Positions 27,543 to 36,767 of a DNA stretch of 64,000 nucleotides are shown piece by piece. The notes under the pieces were generated by a model, which had not been told where the DNA came from, made no database searches, and worked only from the letters and a program-made list of their open reading frames with translations. Position numbers and translations under genes: made by a program. Source of the stretch: a virus; IMG/VR virus record IMGVR_UViG_3300021959_000028, positions 1 through 64,000 of that record. One strand, written 5' to 3'. The stretch's first letter is position 1, and each line of letters begins with the position of its first letter.

Positions 27543-30500
27543 GTGGCAGACGAAATTGAAATTGTAAACGTCGGTGGCGAAGGTGGGGTTGCAAGCGAAG
27601 TTACCCTTGAACGTCTCGTCAAGGCCGTTGAAAAGATGTCTAAATCGGAAGGTTTAGACCCTAAAAAGACAACCAAAGCATTAAAAGATCTTAACAAAGA
27701 AGTCGAAAATGGCATTGATGTTATCACTGAAAACCGAGATGCATTAGAAGGTCATACTGATGCAGTAGAAGACACAACCTCAGCAATGTCTAATCTTAGT
27801 AGACATATGGGCAGTCTTGCATTAAACATTGCAGGATCTCTTGCAGGAAGTGTAGTTGGTTTTGCAAACGAATTAGTTCAAGGTGGCGGCAAACTAAGCG
27901 ATTTCTCACAGCATATACCAATAGTTGGTTCTTATTTAGGAGAGTTTGCTAGTTTCCTAGATAATACATTTGATAGTTTTAGAGATTTAAGTTCCAGCGG
28001 AGCAAGTTTTAATAACAGTATGCAAGACTTGATGGTTTCTGCTGCTGGTGCTAGAATGCCAATTGACGAGTTTGCTTCCTTAGTTTCGAGAAATACCGAA
28101 TTACTTGCAGCCTTTGGCGGAACTGCAACAAAAGGTGCTCAATCAATTGCTAGAATGCAAAACGGACTTGGAGGTATGAGAGAAGACCTCCTAAACATGG
28201 GTTTTACATTCGAAGAAATTAACGAAGGGCTAATTCAATATCAATACTTAAACAGAGCTGGTAGTAGAGCTGAACAAAGAGATCAAGCAGCACTTGCACA
28301 ATCTGCAGGCGAATACTTAAAGAATCTTAGCAATCTTAGCAAACTTACTGGACAAAGTGTAGATTCAATTCAAGCTGAATTGCAACAACGCCAAACCAAT
28401 ACAGCCTTCCAAATGAGGCTTGCTACTATGGATCAACAAACACGAGATCGTATTAATAGTGGCATGGCTGATGCTCTTGCAATGGGAGGACAAGCGGCTG
28501 CTGACAGATATATGCAAATGGTATTAGGAATGGGTCCTCTTACCGAAGAAACAAGAATGCTAGCAGCAGGCTTACCTGGAGTTGAAGCAGCATTACAGTC
28601 AATGGCAGATGCTGCAACTAATGGAGCATTAACTACAGATCAATACGCAGAAGCTCAACGTGAGAACAGAGCTGCATTAGTTAGAGGTGCATTGCAAGGT
28701 GCAGAAAGTTTTGAAACTGTTATTGCTGCCGCAGCATCAGGAATAGATGGTCCTGCTAATACTCTATTAGGAGTGTTAGATGGAATGGGTATTGACTTTG
28801 CACGTTATGCAGGATTACAAGGACAAGCACTTGAAGATGCAATTATGGCCGATATGGCTGCTGCTGAACAAGAAAATAATGCTAGAGGTACTTTAACACA
28901 AAATATGGCAGCGTTTGACGAGTCATTGAGAGAAGTAAGAAGTGCATTTATGACAGCATTTGTTGAATCTGGACTGTTAGATCTAATTGCAGTAGGACTA
29001 GGACACTTTGCTGACTTTATTGCAGGGTTTGGCGAATCTCTTACTGATATGGTTGAACATATCGGTAACGGAGAATGGGTATCTGCAATAGTTGGCGTTA
29101 TCGGAGATGCACTATCAGGCATTTGGGAAAATCCCGGTATATCAGCAGCAATTATAGGAGGCATTGCAGCACTATTTGCAGGACCAGCACTTTTAGGAGC
29201 AGTTAGTAATACATTAACAGGTGCAGTTTCTAGAATGTTTGGCGGAGGGAATGCTGGATCCGCACCGTCAGGCGGTGGTGGTACCAATCGAGGACGCGGC
29301 GGCAATGCTGGTGCTAATATGGGTCGCAATGTTGGCGGATTTGTTGGAGGAATTGCAGGCGGAGCAATGGAAGGTGCAGCTAAAGGACTTGCAGCATTTG
29401 CTAATCCAGCAATTTTGGTTGGTGCAACAAACTTAGGTCTTGCAATTACTGCTATCGGTGCAGGTATTGCAGGCGCAGCATGGTTGATGGGAAATGCATT
29501 ACCTACATTCTCAGAAGGAATGAAATCCTTTGAAGATATAGACGGTTCAAAACTAATTAGTGCAGGCGCAGGTATGGCAGCAGTTGCAGGCGGCATGGCA
29601 GCGTTTGGTGCAGGTACAGCAGTAGCAGGATTAGGGTCATTAGTAGGTGGTGTAACTGAAGGCATTGGAAAACTGTTTGGCGCAGAAGATCCAATGGAGA
29701 AAGTTAAACGCTTTGCTGAATACGATATTGATGGCGCAAAAGTTAAAACAAACGCCGAAGCACTAGTAGCCTTTAGTCAAGCAATGGCAGTTGCCGGCGG
29801 TGGCGAAGTAGCAAGTGGATTAGGAAACGCAGTTGGTGCAATAGGTAATGCTATCTCAAGCTTCTTCGGCGGCGAGAACGGAATACCATACGACGACATT
29901 ACTGCATTTGAAGCATACAATTTTGATGCTGCAAAAATTCAAGCAAACGCTGCTGCACTAATTGCATTTAATACAGCACTTACATCAAGTGCAGGCGCAC
30001 AAGCAACTGCTGGTGTAAGTAGTGCAATTGGAGCAATAGGTAGTGCTATTGCTAGTTTCTTTGGCGGAGAAACTCCTTTTGAACAAGTTAAATCTTTCGG
30101 TGACTTAGACATTAATGCTGAAGGTGTTACTACTAACGCAATTGCTATGACTAGCATGGCTAACGCACTTTCAAGTTTTAATGGTACTGATGTTAGCGAA
30201 ATTGACATTCCGAGAGCACTAGTAAGTAGATTTACTGAAATGGCAGCAATTACTGGGACAGGGTTATCGACTACTGCAACTGGATTACAAGCATTAGCAA
30301 ATGTTACAGGCGTGCCAGCGTTAGTTACATCATTAAATTCTCTTGACACAGATAACTTAAACAACTATAATAGAGCTATGCAGAATCTAGTAGATACACT
30401 AGAAGAATTAAACGAAGTATTATCTGAAGATAATTCGGGAATGTTTGGAAGCGGTACTGGTGTTGCAGCAGCAAATGTAGTTGAGCAAATGGGAACCGCA

Positions 30501-30641
30501 GGCGGTGGTTCAGGAATGAGCGCAGAAAAATTAGATCAGTTAAATACTACAATGGACATCGTTTCTCAATTATTAACTGAAATTAGAGACTATTCAAGAA
30601 GAACAAGCAGAAATACGGATGCCATAGGGCAAGCATTTTAA
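27543..30641 (+). CDS. Tape-measure-like tail protein
   Basis: A 1032-residue protein with GTG start and an AGGA site about 10 nt upstream. The first 90 residues are acidic and charged. Residues about 90-480 are long helices rich in Ala, Gln and Met (LQQRQTNTAFQMRLATMDQQ). The middle holds hydrophobic Gly/Ala segments (GISAAIIGGIAALFAGPALLG, residues about 535-555, then a Gly/Asn/Arg-rich stretch and LVGATNLGLAITAIG). Three related blocks follow, each with a FFGGE or FGAED motif and a Phe-x-x-(Y/L)-x-(I/F)-(D/N) pattern. This composition fits a tail tape measure, functionally like T4 gp29 (590 residues) though I see no direct similarity. The larger size suggests a longer tail than T4. It lies between gp26 and gp20. 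Confidence 0.7.
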   Translation: MADEIEIVNVGGEGGVASEVTLERLVKAVEKMSKSEGLDPKKTTKALKDLNKEVENGIDVITENRDALEGHTDAVEDTTSAMSNLSRHMGSLALNIAGSLAGSVVGFANELVQGGGKLSDFSQHIPIVGSYLGEFASFLDNTFDSFRDLSSSGASFNNSMQDLMVSAAGARMPIDEFASLVSRNTELLAAFGGTATKGAQSIARMQNGLGGMREDLLNMGFTFEEINEGLIQYQYLNRAGSRAEQRDQAALAQSAGEYLKNLSNLSKLTGQSVDSIQAELQQRQTNTAFQMRLATMDQQTRDRINSGMADALAMGGQAAADRYMQMVLGMGPLTEETRMLAAGLPGVEAALQSMADAATNGALTTDQYAEAQRENRAALVRGALQGAESFETVIAAAASGIDGPANTLLGVLDGMGIDFARYAGLQGQALEDAIMADMAAAEQENNARGTLTQNMAAFDESLREVRSAFMTAFVESGLLDLIAVGLGHFADFIAGFGESLTDMVEHIGNGEWVSAIVGVIGDALSGIWENPGISAAIIGGIAALFAGPALLGAVSNTLTGAVSRMFGGGNAGSAPSGGGGTNRGRGGNAGANMGRNVGGFVGGIAGGAMEGAAKGLAAFANPAILVGATNLGLAITAIGAGIAGAAWLMGNALPTFSEGMKSFEDIDGSKLISAGAGMAAVAGGMAAFGAGTAVAGLGSLVGGVTEGIGKLFGAEDPMEKVKRFAEYDIDGAKVKTNAEALVAFSQAMAVAGGGEVASGLGNAVGAIGNAISSFFGGENGIPYDDITAFEAYNFDAAKIQANAAALIAFNTALTSSAGAQATAGVSSAIGAIGSAIASFFGGETPFEQVKSFGDLDINAEGVTTNAIAMTSMANALSSFNGTDVSEIDIPRALVSRFTEMAAITGTGLSTTATGLQALANVTGVPALVTSLNSLDTDNLNNYNRAMQNLVDTLEELNEVLSEDNSGMFGSGTGVAAANVVEQMGTAGGGSGMSAEKLDQLNTTMDIVSQLLTEIRDYSRRTSRNTDAIGQAF

Positions 30642-30651
30642 AGGATAAGAC

Positions 30652-32403
30652 ATGAGTTGGAAAAAATATTTTACCCCTGTACCAACTGGAAATAACCCAA
30701 ACGGAAGTTATTCTCCATTTGCGAACGGAATGAAGGGCGGAGGCCTCCCAGGCCCTGCTACACGTAATTACAACTCACATTTACCTGATGTATATGTAGG
30801 ATCGCCTAATCGTATTGAACGTTATGGTCAATACAATACAATGGATAGTGATTCTGAAGTAAATGCTGCTCTTGATATTCTTGCTGAATTTTGTACTCAA
30901 AAAAATACTAAAAATAATACCAACTTTATTTTAGATTTTAATAAGACTGCAACTAATAACGAAACAACTATTTTACAACAATATTTGCAACAATGGTGCA
31001 AATTAAATAAATTTGAAACAAGAATGTTTAGAATTATCCGTAATGCATTCAAATACGGAGATCAGGTTTTTGTTAGAGATCCAGAAACTAAAAAGTTATT
31101 CCATGTCGATGCTGCAAATTTAACAAAAATTATTGTTAACGAATCAGAAGGTAAAACACCAGAACAATATGTAATTAAAGATTTTAATGTTAATTTTAAA
31201 GATTTAGTTGCAACAACTCCTAAACAAACAAATGGACAAGTTAATAACGGCGGAATGGGAAGTCAACGATCTCCTTCAAGTGGAACCGGTTATTTAACTA
31301 CAAATAGTGCAGGGCAAGCAGGAACACGTTTTAGTACAGAAGAAAACGAGTTAACAGTAGATGCAGATCATATTTTGCATTTGAGTATGAGCGAAGGCTT
31401 AGACAACAACTATCCTTTTGGTAATTCTTTGCTTGAAACTATTTTTAAAGTATACAAACAAAAAGAGTTATTAGAAGATGCGATTATCATTTATAGGGTG
31501 CAGCGAGCTCCTGAAAGACGTGTTTTTTACGTTGATGTGGGTAATATGCCTAGCCACCTTGCTATGCAATTTGTAGAAAGAGTTAAAACAGAAATACACC
31601 AAAGACGTATTCCTAGTCAGACAGGCGGCGGATCAAATGTTATAGATAGTAGCTATAACCCGCTGTCAGTCAACGAAGACTACTTCTTCCCCCAAACTGC
31701 TGAAGGACGTGGATCAAAAGTTGAAACACTACCAGGCGGTACTAACCTCGGAGAAATTGATGACCTACGTTACTTTACTAATAAGCTTGTTCGCGGTTTA
31801 CGAATTCCTTCCTCTTATCTTCCTACTGGCGCAGACGACTCGAGCGCACAGTATAACGATGGTAGAGTAGGAACAGCATATATACAAGAATTAAGATTTA
31901 ACACATATTGCGAACGTTTACAAAATATGCTTGTAGAAGACTTTGATCAAGAATTCAAACGCTATCTACTTGAAAAAGGTGTAAACATTGATGTAGCAAT
32001 GTTTAATCTTAAATTCCAACCGCCACAAAACTTTGCAAGCTACAGACAAAGTGAGATTGATAATGCTCGTGTACCAACATATACACAAATGGCTGCAATA
32101 CCTTATATTTCAAATAGATTTGCGTTACAGCGTTTCTTAGGCTTATCAGAAGAAGAACTTGCCGAAAACGAAAGATTGTGGCGTGAAGAAAATGATGAGA
32201 ATCTACAAGCACCTCCAACTGACGGCGATGGCGAAATGAGAAGTGCTGGCGTTAGTGGCGGCGGCATATCAGCAGATCTTAGTGGACTAGAAGATGAATC
32301 TACTGACGGTGAAGCACAAGACGGAGGTACTGGATCTCCGCCAACAACAAACACTGATACCGAATTAGGCGCTACATCTGCAAGTTCGGAACAAACTATA
32401 TAA
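30652..32403 (+). CDS. 20: Portal vertex protein gp20
   Basis: A 583-residue portal protein homologous to T4 gp20 (524), the dodecameric DNA gate and head-assembly initiator. Typical segments are YNTMDSDSEVNAALDILAEF, FKYGDQVFVRDPETKKLFHV, YRVQRAPERRVFYVDVGNMP and RIPSSYLPTGADDSSAQYND, ending with YISNRFALQRFLGLSEEE. The last 60 residues are a Gly/Ser/Asp-rich tail. A GGATAA ribosome-binding site lies upstream, 10 bp after the tape-measure stop. Confidence 0.96.
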   Translation: MSWKKYFTPVPTGNNPNGSYSPFANGMKGGGLPGPATRNYNSHLPDVYVGSPNRIERYGQYNTMDSDSEVNAALDILAEFCTQKNTKNNTNFILDFNKTATNNETTILQQYLQQWCKLNKFETRMFRIIRNAFKYGDQVFVRDPETKKLFHVDAANLTKIIVNESEGKTPEQYVIKDFNVNFKDLVATTPKQTNGQVNNGGMGSQRSPSSGTGYLTTNSAGQAGTRFSTEENELTVDADHILHLSMSEGLDNNYPFGNSLLETIFKVYKQKELLEDAIIIYRVQRAPERRVFYVDVGNMPSHLAMQFVERVKTEIHQRRIPSQTGGGSNVIDSSYNPLSVNEDYFFPQTAEGRGSKVETLPGGTNLGEIDDLRYFTNKLVRGLRIPSSYLPTGADDSSAQYNDGRVGTAYIQELRFNTYCERLQNMLVEDFDQEFKRYLLEKGVNIDVAMFNLKFQPPQNFASYRQSEIDNARVPTYTQMAAIPYISNRFALQRFLGLSEEELAENERLWREENDENLQAPPTDGDGEMRSAGVSGGGISADLSGLEDESTDGEAQDGGTGSPPTTNTDTELGATSASSEQTI

Positions 32404-32407
32404 ATAC
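32399..32407 (+). promoter_or_regulatory. Late promoter motif overlapping the gp20 stop
   Basis: TATAAATAC spans the gp20 stop codon, only 7 bp before the ATG at 32414. A transcript from it would have almost no leader. Confidence 0.5.
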
Positions 32408-32413
32408 TATACT

Positions 32414-32662
32414 ATGATATTAAGAGAAATATTTTATTTTAATCAAGAAACTGCTGAAGCAGAAGAAGATAAGCGTTACGATGCCGACGCCGATCAAACT
32501 CCTGTTGAAATAGAAGATACTAGAAAAACTAGATTAACTCTAAAACAAATCAACAGAGTTAGGCGTGCGTCTGATGCACACCAAGAAGAAAAAGCAAATG
32601 ACTTGGATTTTGTGCGTCAAATGTATGGAATAGCTGCTAATTCTGAAGGCGCAGAACTATAA
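32414..32662 (+). CDS. Small charged prohead-region protein (gp67-like position)
   Basis: An 82-residue protein: an acidic N-terminal half (QETAEAEEDKRYDADAD) and a basic helical half (RKTRLTLKQINRVRRASDAH). In T4 the gene after gp20 is gp67, an 80-residue prohead core protein, so size and position agree; sequence similarity is too weak for me to claim. It starts 10 bp after the gp20 stop with no visible ribosome-binding site, so it may depend on coupling to gp20 or be read leaderless from the overlapping promoter. Confidence 0.7.
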   Translation: MILREIFYFNQETAEAEEDKRYDADADQTPVEIEDTRKTRLTLKQINRVRRASDAHQEEKANDLDFVRQMYGIAANSEGAEL

Positions 32663-32700
32663 ACTATCATATAATTTTCTCTTTTAGAAACTAAATATCT

Positions 32701-32769
32701 TTGAGTTATACTCAAAATGGCTTGTTTTGAGCCTATTTCTACGCACTTTTCTCCCGTTTTGTTAAATAC
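32701..32769 (+). promoter_or_regulatory. Leader with alternative hairpins and late promoter before prohead core gene
   Basis: TTGAGT/ACTCAA (32701-32715) and CTCAAAA/TTTTGAG (32711-32731) share bases and cannot form together. TTAAATAC (32762-32769) lies 47 bp before the ATG at 32816, which has a strong TAGGAGA ribosome-binding site. The segment 32663-32815 contains no gene. Confidence 0.5.
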
Positions 32770-32815
32770 ATATGACAGCCTTACCATAGGTAAAACATTT
32801 ATTAGGAGAAAACAA

Positions 32816-33805
32816 ATGGCAGATTTAACCAAATTTGAAAAGATGCTAGAACTTCTTGTCAATGAAGATAAAGAAGCAGCAGAAGAATTATTCCACGAGA
32901 TTGTAGTAGAAAAATCACGTGACATTTACGAATCACTACTAGAAGATGATGCAGATCTAGAAGAAGATACTGACGAAGAAGTTGAAGAAGCAACTGACGA
33001 AGAAGTAGACGAGTCAGACGACGAAGATCTAGACGAAGCAACTGACGAAGAAGTAGACGAGTCAGACGAAGAAGTTGACGAAGGTTTTGACCTAGACGAG
33101 TTTGAAGTTGAAGCAGATCCAATGGATGACATGATGGGTGACATCGAAGCAGGCGACGACGAAGACGAAGGCGACGACGAAGAAGACGGCGACGACGAAG
33201 AAGACGGCGACATCGAAGATCGTGTTATGGACCTTGAAGACGCACTAGAAGACCTAAAAGCAGAATTTGAAAAAATGATGGACGGTGACGAAGGCGACGA
33301 CATGGACGACATGGATGCAGACGACGAAGAAGAAGCTGAAGAAGAAGCAATGGCTTTTGAATCAGACGACGAAGAAGTTGAAGAAGCAGCAGACGAAGAA
33401 GTTGAAGAAGCAGCAGACGAAGAAGTTGAAGAAACTCAAAAATCAGCTGGCGAAACAATGCGTGAGTATGTTGAAAAAGTTGCAGGCGGACACGGTGCAG
33501 AAACTAAAGGTACAGCTGAAAACGGTGCAAACACTAAATCAGCAGTAGCTGGTAAAAACGACATGGGCGGTACAACTGCTAACATCGCAAAAGCTGAAGT
33601 AGCTAACGATCCAGAAGCAGGCGCAGGTTCAACTGTAAAAGGCTCAGCACTAAGTGATACAAGTGCAAAAGAAGATTCGGCTGGTAACATCAATGTTCCA
33701 GGCGGTAAAGCAGCTAAAGCTGGTAAAGCAGAAGCTGGACATGGCGCTGAGAAAAAAGGCAAGCCAGAAACTGCTGATAACAAAACCCCAGTTGTGGGCA
33801 AGTAA
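32816..33805 (+). CDS. Acidic prohead core protein (gp68-like position)
   Basis: I start the gene at ATG 32816 (MADLTKFEKMLELLVNEDKE) because TAGGAGA lies 8 nt upstream; the frame opens earlier at 32717 but that region is leader. The product is 329 residues. After a helical N-terminus (about 45 residues) comes a very acidic stretch (about 46-210) of Asp/Glu repeats with one helical break (EDRVMDLEDALEDLKAEFEK). The C-terminal third is neutral to basic, Gly/Ala/Lys/Thr-rich (AGGHGAETKGTAENGANTK). Position between gp20 and gp21 and the composition suit a scaffold/core protein, comparable in place to T4 gp68 (141 residues). The polyacidic tract could fill the prohead and be degraded by gp21. Confidence 0.75.
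   Translation: MADLTKFEKMLELLVNEDKEAAEELFHEIVVEKSRDIYESLLEDDADLEEDTDEEVEEATDEEVDESDDEDLDEATDEEVDESDEEVDEGFDLDEFEVEADPMDDMMGDIEAGDDEDEGDDEEDGDDEEDGDIEDRVMDLEDALEDLKAEFEKMMDGDEGDDMDDMDADDEEEAEEEAMAFESDDEEVEEAADEEVEEAADEEVEETQKSAGETMREYVEKVAGGHGAETKGTAENGANTKSAVAGKNDMGGTTANIAKAEVANDPEAGAGSTVKGSALSDTSAKEDSAGNINVPGGKAAKAGKAEAGHGAEKKGKPETADNKTPVVGK
32987..33069 (+). repeat. Internal 35-bp direct repeat in prohead core gene
   Basis: 32987-33021 and 33035-33069 are identical over 35 bp (period 48), encoding EATDEEVDESDE-type units. Confidence 0.85.
33368..33415 (+). repeat. 24-bp tandem repeat in prohead core gene
   Basis: Two perfect tandem copies of a 24-bp unit encoding DEEVEEAA, followed by a partial third copy. 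Confidence 0.85.
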
Positions 33806-33828
33806 TTAGCAAGATTGGGGACTATTGA

Positions 33829-34452
33829 ATGATAAACTTACGAGAGCATTTGACATTCGACCAAGCACAGATTGTTGTGGAGAATGCCAACGAAGGAAAA
33901 GACTTGTATATGAAGGGAATTTGTATACAAGGCGGAGTACGCAACGCTAACCAGCGTGTGTATCCTGTAAATGAAATTGGCAGGGCTGTCAAAACTCTCA
34001 ATGATCAGATAGCAGGAGGATACAGTGTTCTCGGCGAAGTAGATCATCCAGAAGGCCTTAATATAAACTTAGACCGTGTAAGCCATATGATCCAAGAAAC
34101 TTGGATGGATGGACCAAACGGTTATGGAAAACTTAAAATTTTACCAACACCGATGGGAAACCTAGTTCGCACTATGCTTGAAGCAGGTGTGAAACTAGGC
34201 GTCTCTTCGAGAGGTTCAGGTAACGTATCAGAAGACGGCAGTAACACCGTATCAGATTTTGAAATAATCACCGTGGACGTTGTGGCTCAGCCCAGTGCCC
34301 CTGGTGCATATCCCACACCAATCTATGAGCATCTAATGAACGCTCGTGGCGGATATAAGGCATACGAATTAGCAGAGGCAACAAAACACGACAATAAGGC
34401 ACAAAAATATTTAAAAGAGAGCTTATTAAACATAATAAGCGGGCTCCGATAA
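33829..34452 (+). CDS. 21: Prohead core protease gp21
   Basis: A 207-residue serine protease homologous to T4 gp21 (212), which cleaves scaffold, capsid and internal proteins during head maturation. The catalytic region is clear: His73 in GEVDHPEG and Ser126/127 in GVSSRGSG, followed by SDFEIITVDVVAQPSAPGA. The C-terminal tail (YKAYELAEATKHDN) contains ELAE, a likely self-cleavage site by the L-x-E rule. It starts 23 bp after the acidic core gene with only a weak ribosome-binding site (TTGGGGAC). Confidence 0.95.
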   Translation: MINLREHLTFDQAQIVVENANEGKDLYMKGICIQGGVRNANQRVYPVNEIGRAVKTLNDQIAGGYSVLGEVDHPEGLNINLDRVSHMIQETWMDGPNGYGKLKILPTPMGNLVRTMLEAGVKLGVSSRGSGNVSEDGSNTVSDFEIITVDVVAQPSAPGAYPTPIYEHLMNARGGYKAYELAEATKHDNKAQKYLKESLLNIISGLR

Positions 34453-34468
34453 ACGAGGAGAAACAGAA

Positions 34469-35569
34469 ATGTTGGATGCACTAAAATCACTCTTCGAGAG
34501 CAGCGCAATTTCAGAAGAAGTAAAAGCAGAACTACAAGAAGCTTGGGACGAAAAAGTTCAAGAAAATCGTCGTAGTGTAACTGCCGAACTTCGTGAAGAA
34601 TTTGCCCAGAAATATGAGCACGACAAGCAGACTATGGTCGAAGCTGTTGACGCAATGATTTCTGAGCGTTTAGCTGAAGAGATCGCCGAATTTGCAGACG
34701 ATCGTAAGCAGCTAGCCGAAGCTAAAGCAAAGTATGCCATTGCACAGCGTGAAAACGCAGAACTATTAAAAGGGTTCGTAATGGAACAACTTACAAAAGA
34801 AGTTTCGGAACTACACGAAGACAAGCAAGCTCAACAAGCAAAAATTGAAATGCTTGAAGAGTTTATTGTAGAATCTCTTGCTAAAGAAATTGCAGAGTTT
34901 AACGAAGATAAAAAAGATTTAGCCGAAACAAAAGTACGTCTAGTACGTGAAGCTAAGTCACACCTAGCAAAAGTTAAAAATGACTTTATCGCTAGAGGTG
35001 CAAAAGCAGTATCAGAAACAGTTAGCAAATCTCTTAACAAAGAAATTAGTCAACTTAAAGAAGATATTGAAGATGCACGTAGAAACGACTTTGGTCGTAA
35101 GTTGTTTGAAGCATTCGCTAGCGAATATTCAAATAGCTATCTAAACGAAAATAGCGAAACAGCAAAGCTACTAAAAGTTCTTGACGCTAAAGACAAGCAA
35201 CTTGCAGAAGCAAAAGAATTTGTTGTTAAAGCAAAAAATCTTGCAGAAGCACAGGAAAAGCAAAACAAGCGCATCCTTGCAGAAGCAAAGCGTAAAGATA
35301 TTATGAATGATCTAGTTGGTTCGCTACCAAGCGAGCAAAGAGAAATCATGACAGACTTACTGGAAAGTGTTCAAACTGACAGACTTCAATCTGCGTTTGA
35401 AAAATATCTACCAGCAGTAATTGATGGTAAAGGTCCAGCAAAGCGTAAGGCAGTATTATCAGAGGCAAAAGAAATTACAGGCAACCGTGAACAATCACAA
35501 ACTAACGTTAGTTCAAAGGCAGACGCAGATCACAATGTGATTGATATTAAGCGTCTAGCTGGATTATAA
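34469..35569 (+). CDS. 22: Prohead scaffolding protein gp22
   Basis: A 366-residue, almost entirely helical, charged protein in the place of T4 gp22 (269), the main scaffold of the prohead. The N-terminus (MLDALKSLFESSAISEEVKAE) and the C-terminus (LAEAKRKDIMNDLVGSLPSE, then DIKRLAGL) are typical. Repeated EFxEDKKxLAE segments (about 68-150) give a heptad-like pattern. Many LAE and LxE triplets offer gp21 cleavage sites. It has an AGGAGA ribosome-binding site and is followed 13 bp later by gp23. Confidence 0.92.
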   Translation: MLDALKSLFESSAISEEVKAELQEAWDEKVQENRRSVTAELREEFAQKYEHDKQTMVEAVDAMISERLAEEIAEFADDRKQLAEAKAKYAIAQRENAELLKGFVMEQLTKEVSELHEDKQAQQAKIEMLEEFIVESLAKEIAEFNEDKKDLAETKVRLVREAKSHLAKVKNDFIARGAKAVSETVSKSLNKEISQLKEDIEDARRNDFGRKLFEAFASEYSNSYLNENSETAKLLKVLDAKDKQLAEAKEFVVKAKNLAEAQEKQNKRILAEAKRKDIMNDLVGSLPSEQREIMTDLLESVQTDRLQSAFEKYLPAVIDGKGPAKRKAVLSEAKEITGNREQSQTNVSSKADADHNVIDIKRLAGL

Positions 35570-35582
35570 TGAGGAGATAATA

Positions 35583-36746
35583 ATGTCAGAACTACTAGAA
35601 TCACGCTGGCAGGACACCAAAACAGCTCTTTTAGAAGGCCTACAAGGTAACAAAAAGTCTGTAATGGCTGCCACACTAGAAAACACACGCAAGTACTTGT
35701 CAGAGAGTGCAACAGCGGGTGCAACAAGCGCAGGTAACGTAGCTACACTTAACCGTGTAATTCTACCAGTTATCAGACGTGTAATGCCAACAGTTATTGC
35801 AAACGAGCTAGTTGGTGTACAACCAATGACTGGTCCAGTTGGACAAATCCATACTCTACGTGTTCGCTACAGCGACACAGACAATGGTGCAACAGCTGGT
35901 GAAGAAGCACTAAGCCCATTCAAAATTGCTGAGTCATACTCAGGTGCTCCAGGCACATCTGCTGCACCAAGTTCAACAGCATCACTAGAAGGTGAAGCTG
36001 GTAACAGAATGTCAATTCAAATCTTGAAACAAACTGTTGAAGCGAAAACACGTAAGCTATCAGCACGTTGGACATTCGAAGCAGCACAAGATGCTAATGC
36101 AATGCACGGTATCGATGTAGAAGCAGAAATCATGGCAGCTCTAGCACAAGAAATTACTGCTGAGATTGACCAAGAAGTTCTAGCTTCTCTAGGCTCACTA
36201 GCAGGTAACGCTGCTGAAACTTATGATCAAACAGCAGTTTCAGGTACAGCTACTTTCGTAGGTGACGAGCATGCAGCTCTTGCTGTTCAAATCAACAGAG
36301 TATCAAACTTAATTGCACAGCGTACACGCCGTGGTGCAGGTAACTGGGCAGTTGTTAGCCCATTCGCGCTAACAATCCTACAGTCTGCAACAACTTCAGC
36401 GTTTGCTCGTACAACAGAAGGTACATTCGAAGCACCAACTAACACTAAAATGGTTGGTACATTGAACAATGCAATGAAAGTATATGTAAACACATATGCA
36501 GCAGACAACGCACCAGTACTAATTGGTTATAAGGGTACTTCAGAGTCAGACGCAGCAGCGTTCTACTGCCCATATATCCCACTAATGAGTTCAGGTGTTG
36601 TCCTAGATCCAGGCACATTCGAGCCAACAGTATCGTTTATGACACGTTACGGTTATGTTGAGCTATCGAACACTGCTTCGTCTCTAGGTAACGCAGCTGA
36701 CTACCTAGGTAAAGTTGATATTGCCGCAGGTGTAACATTCAGCTAA
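35583..36746 (+). CDS. 23: Major capsid protein gp23
   Basis: A 387-residue HK97-fold capsid protein homologous to T4 gp23 (521) but much shorter, as in marine T4-like phages. Landmarks: TLNRVILPVIRRVMPTVIAN, ELVGVQPMTGPVGQIHTLRV, the ARWTFEAAQD segment, and YVELSNTASSLGNAADYLGK near the C-terminus. LSE at residues 39-41 before Ser42 is the likely gp21 cleavage site, giving a pro-peptide of about 41 residues against 65 in T4. The upstream GAGGAGAT ribosome-binding site is strong. A rho-independent terminator lies 22 bp after the stop. Confidence 0.97.
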   Translation: MSELLESRWQDTKTALLEGLQGNKKSVMAATLENTRKYLSESATAGATSAGNVATLNRVILPVIRRVMPTVIANELVGVQPMTGPVGQIHTLRVRYSDTDNGATAGEEALSPFKIAESYSGAPGTSAAPSSTASLEGEAGNRMSIQILKQTVEAKTRKLSARWTFEAAQDANAMHGIDVEAEIMAALAQEITAEIDQEVLASLGSLAGNAAETYDQTAVSGTATFVGDEHAALAVQINRVSNLIAQRTRRGAGNWAVVSPFALTILQSATTSAFARTTEGTFEAPTNTKMVGTLNNAMKVYVNTYAADNAPVLIGYKGTSESDAAAFYCPYIPLMSSGVVLDPGTFEPTVSFMTRYGYVELSNTASSLGNAADYLGKVDIAAGVTFS

Positions 36747-36767
36747 GTTTATAACTTAACTAAAAAC

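Noticed and set aside
28805-29665. Long minus-strand frame (286 codons) opposite the tape-measure gene
   Set aside because: Pro/Ala-rich shadow of a Gly/Ala-rich coding region with no ribosome-binding site. The plus-strand gene explains the sequence.
32717-32815. N-terminal extension of the acidic prohead core protein
   Set aside because: The region is leader sequence with hairpins and a late promoter motif. The ATG at 32816 has a strong TAGGAGA site.
32926-33312. Serine-rich minus-strand frame opposite the acidic core gene
   Set aside because: Poly-Ser is the mirror of GAC/GAA repeats. No start signals are present.
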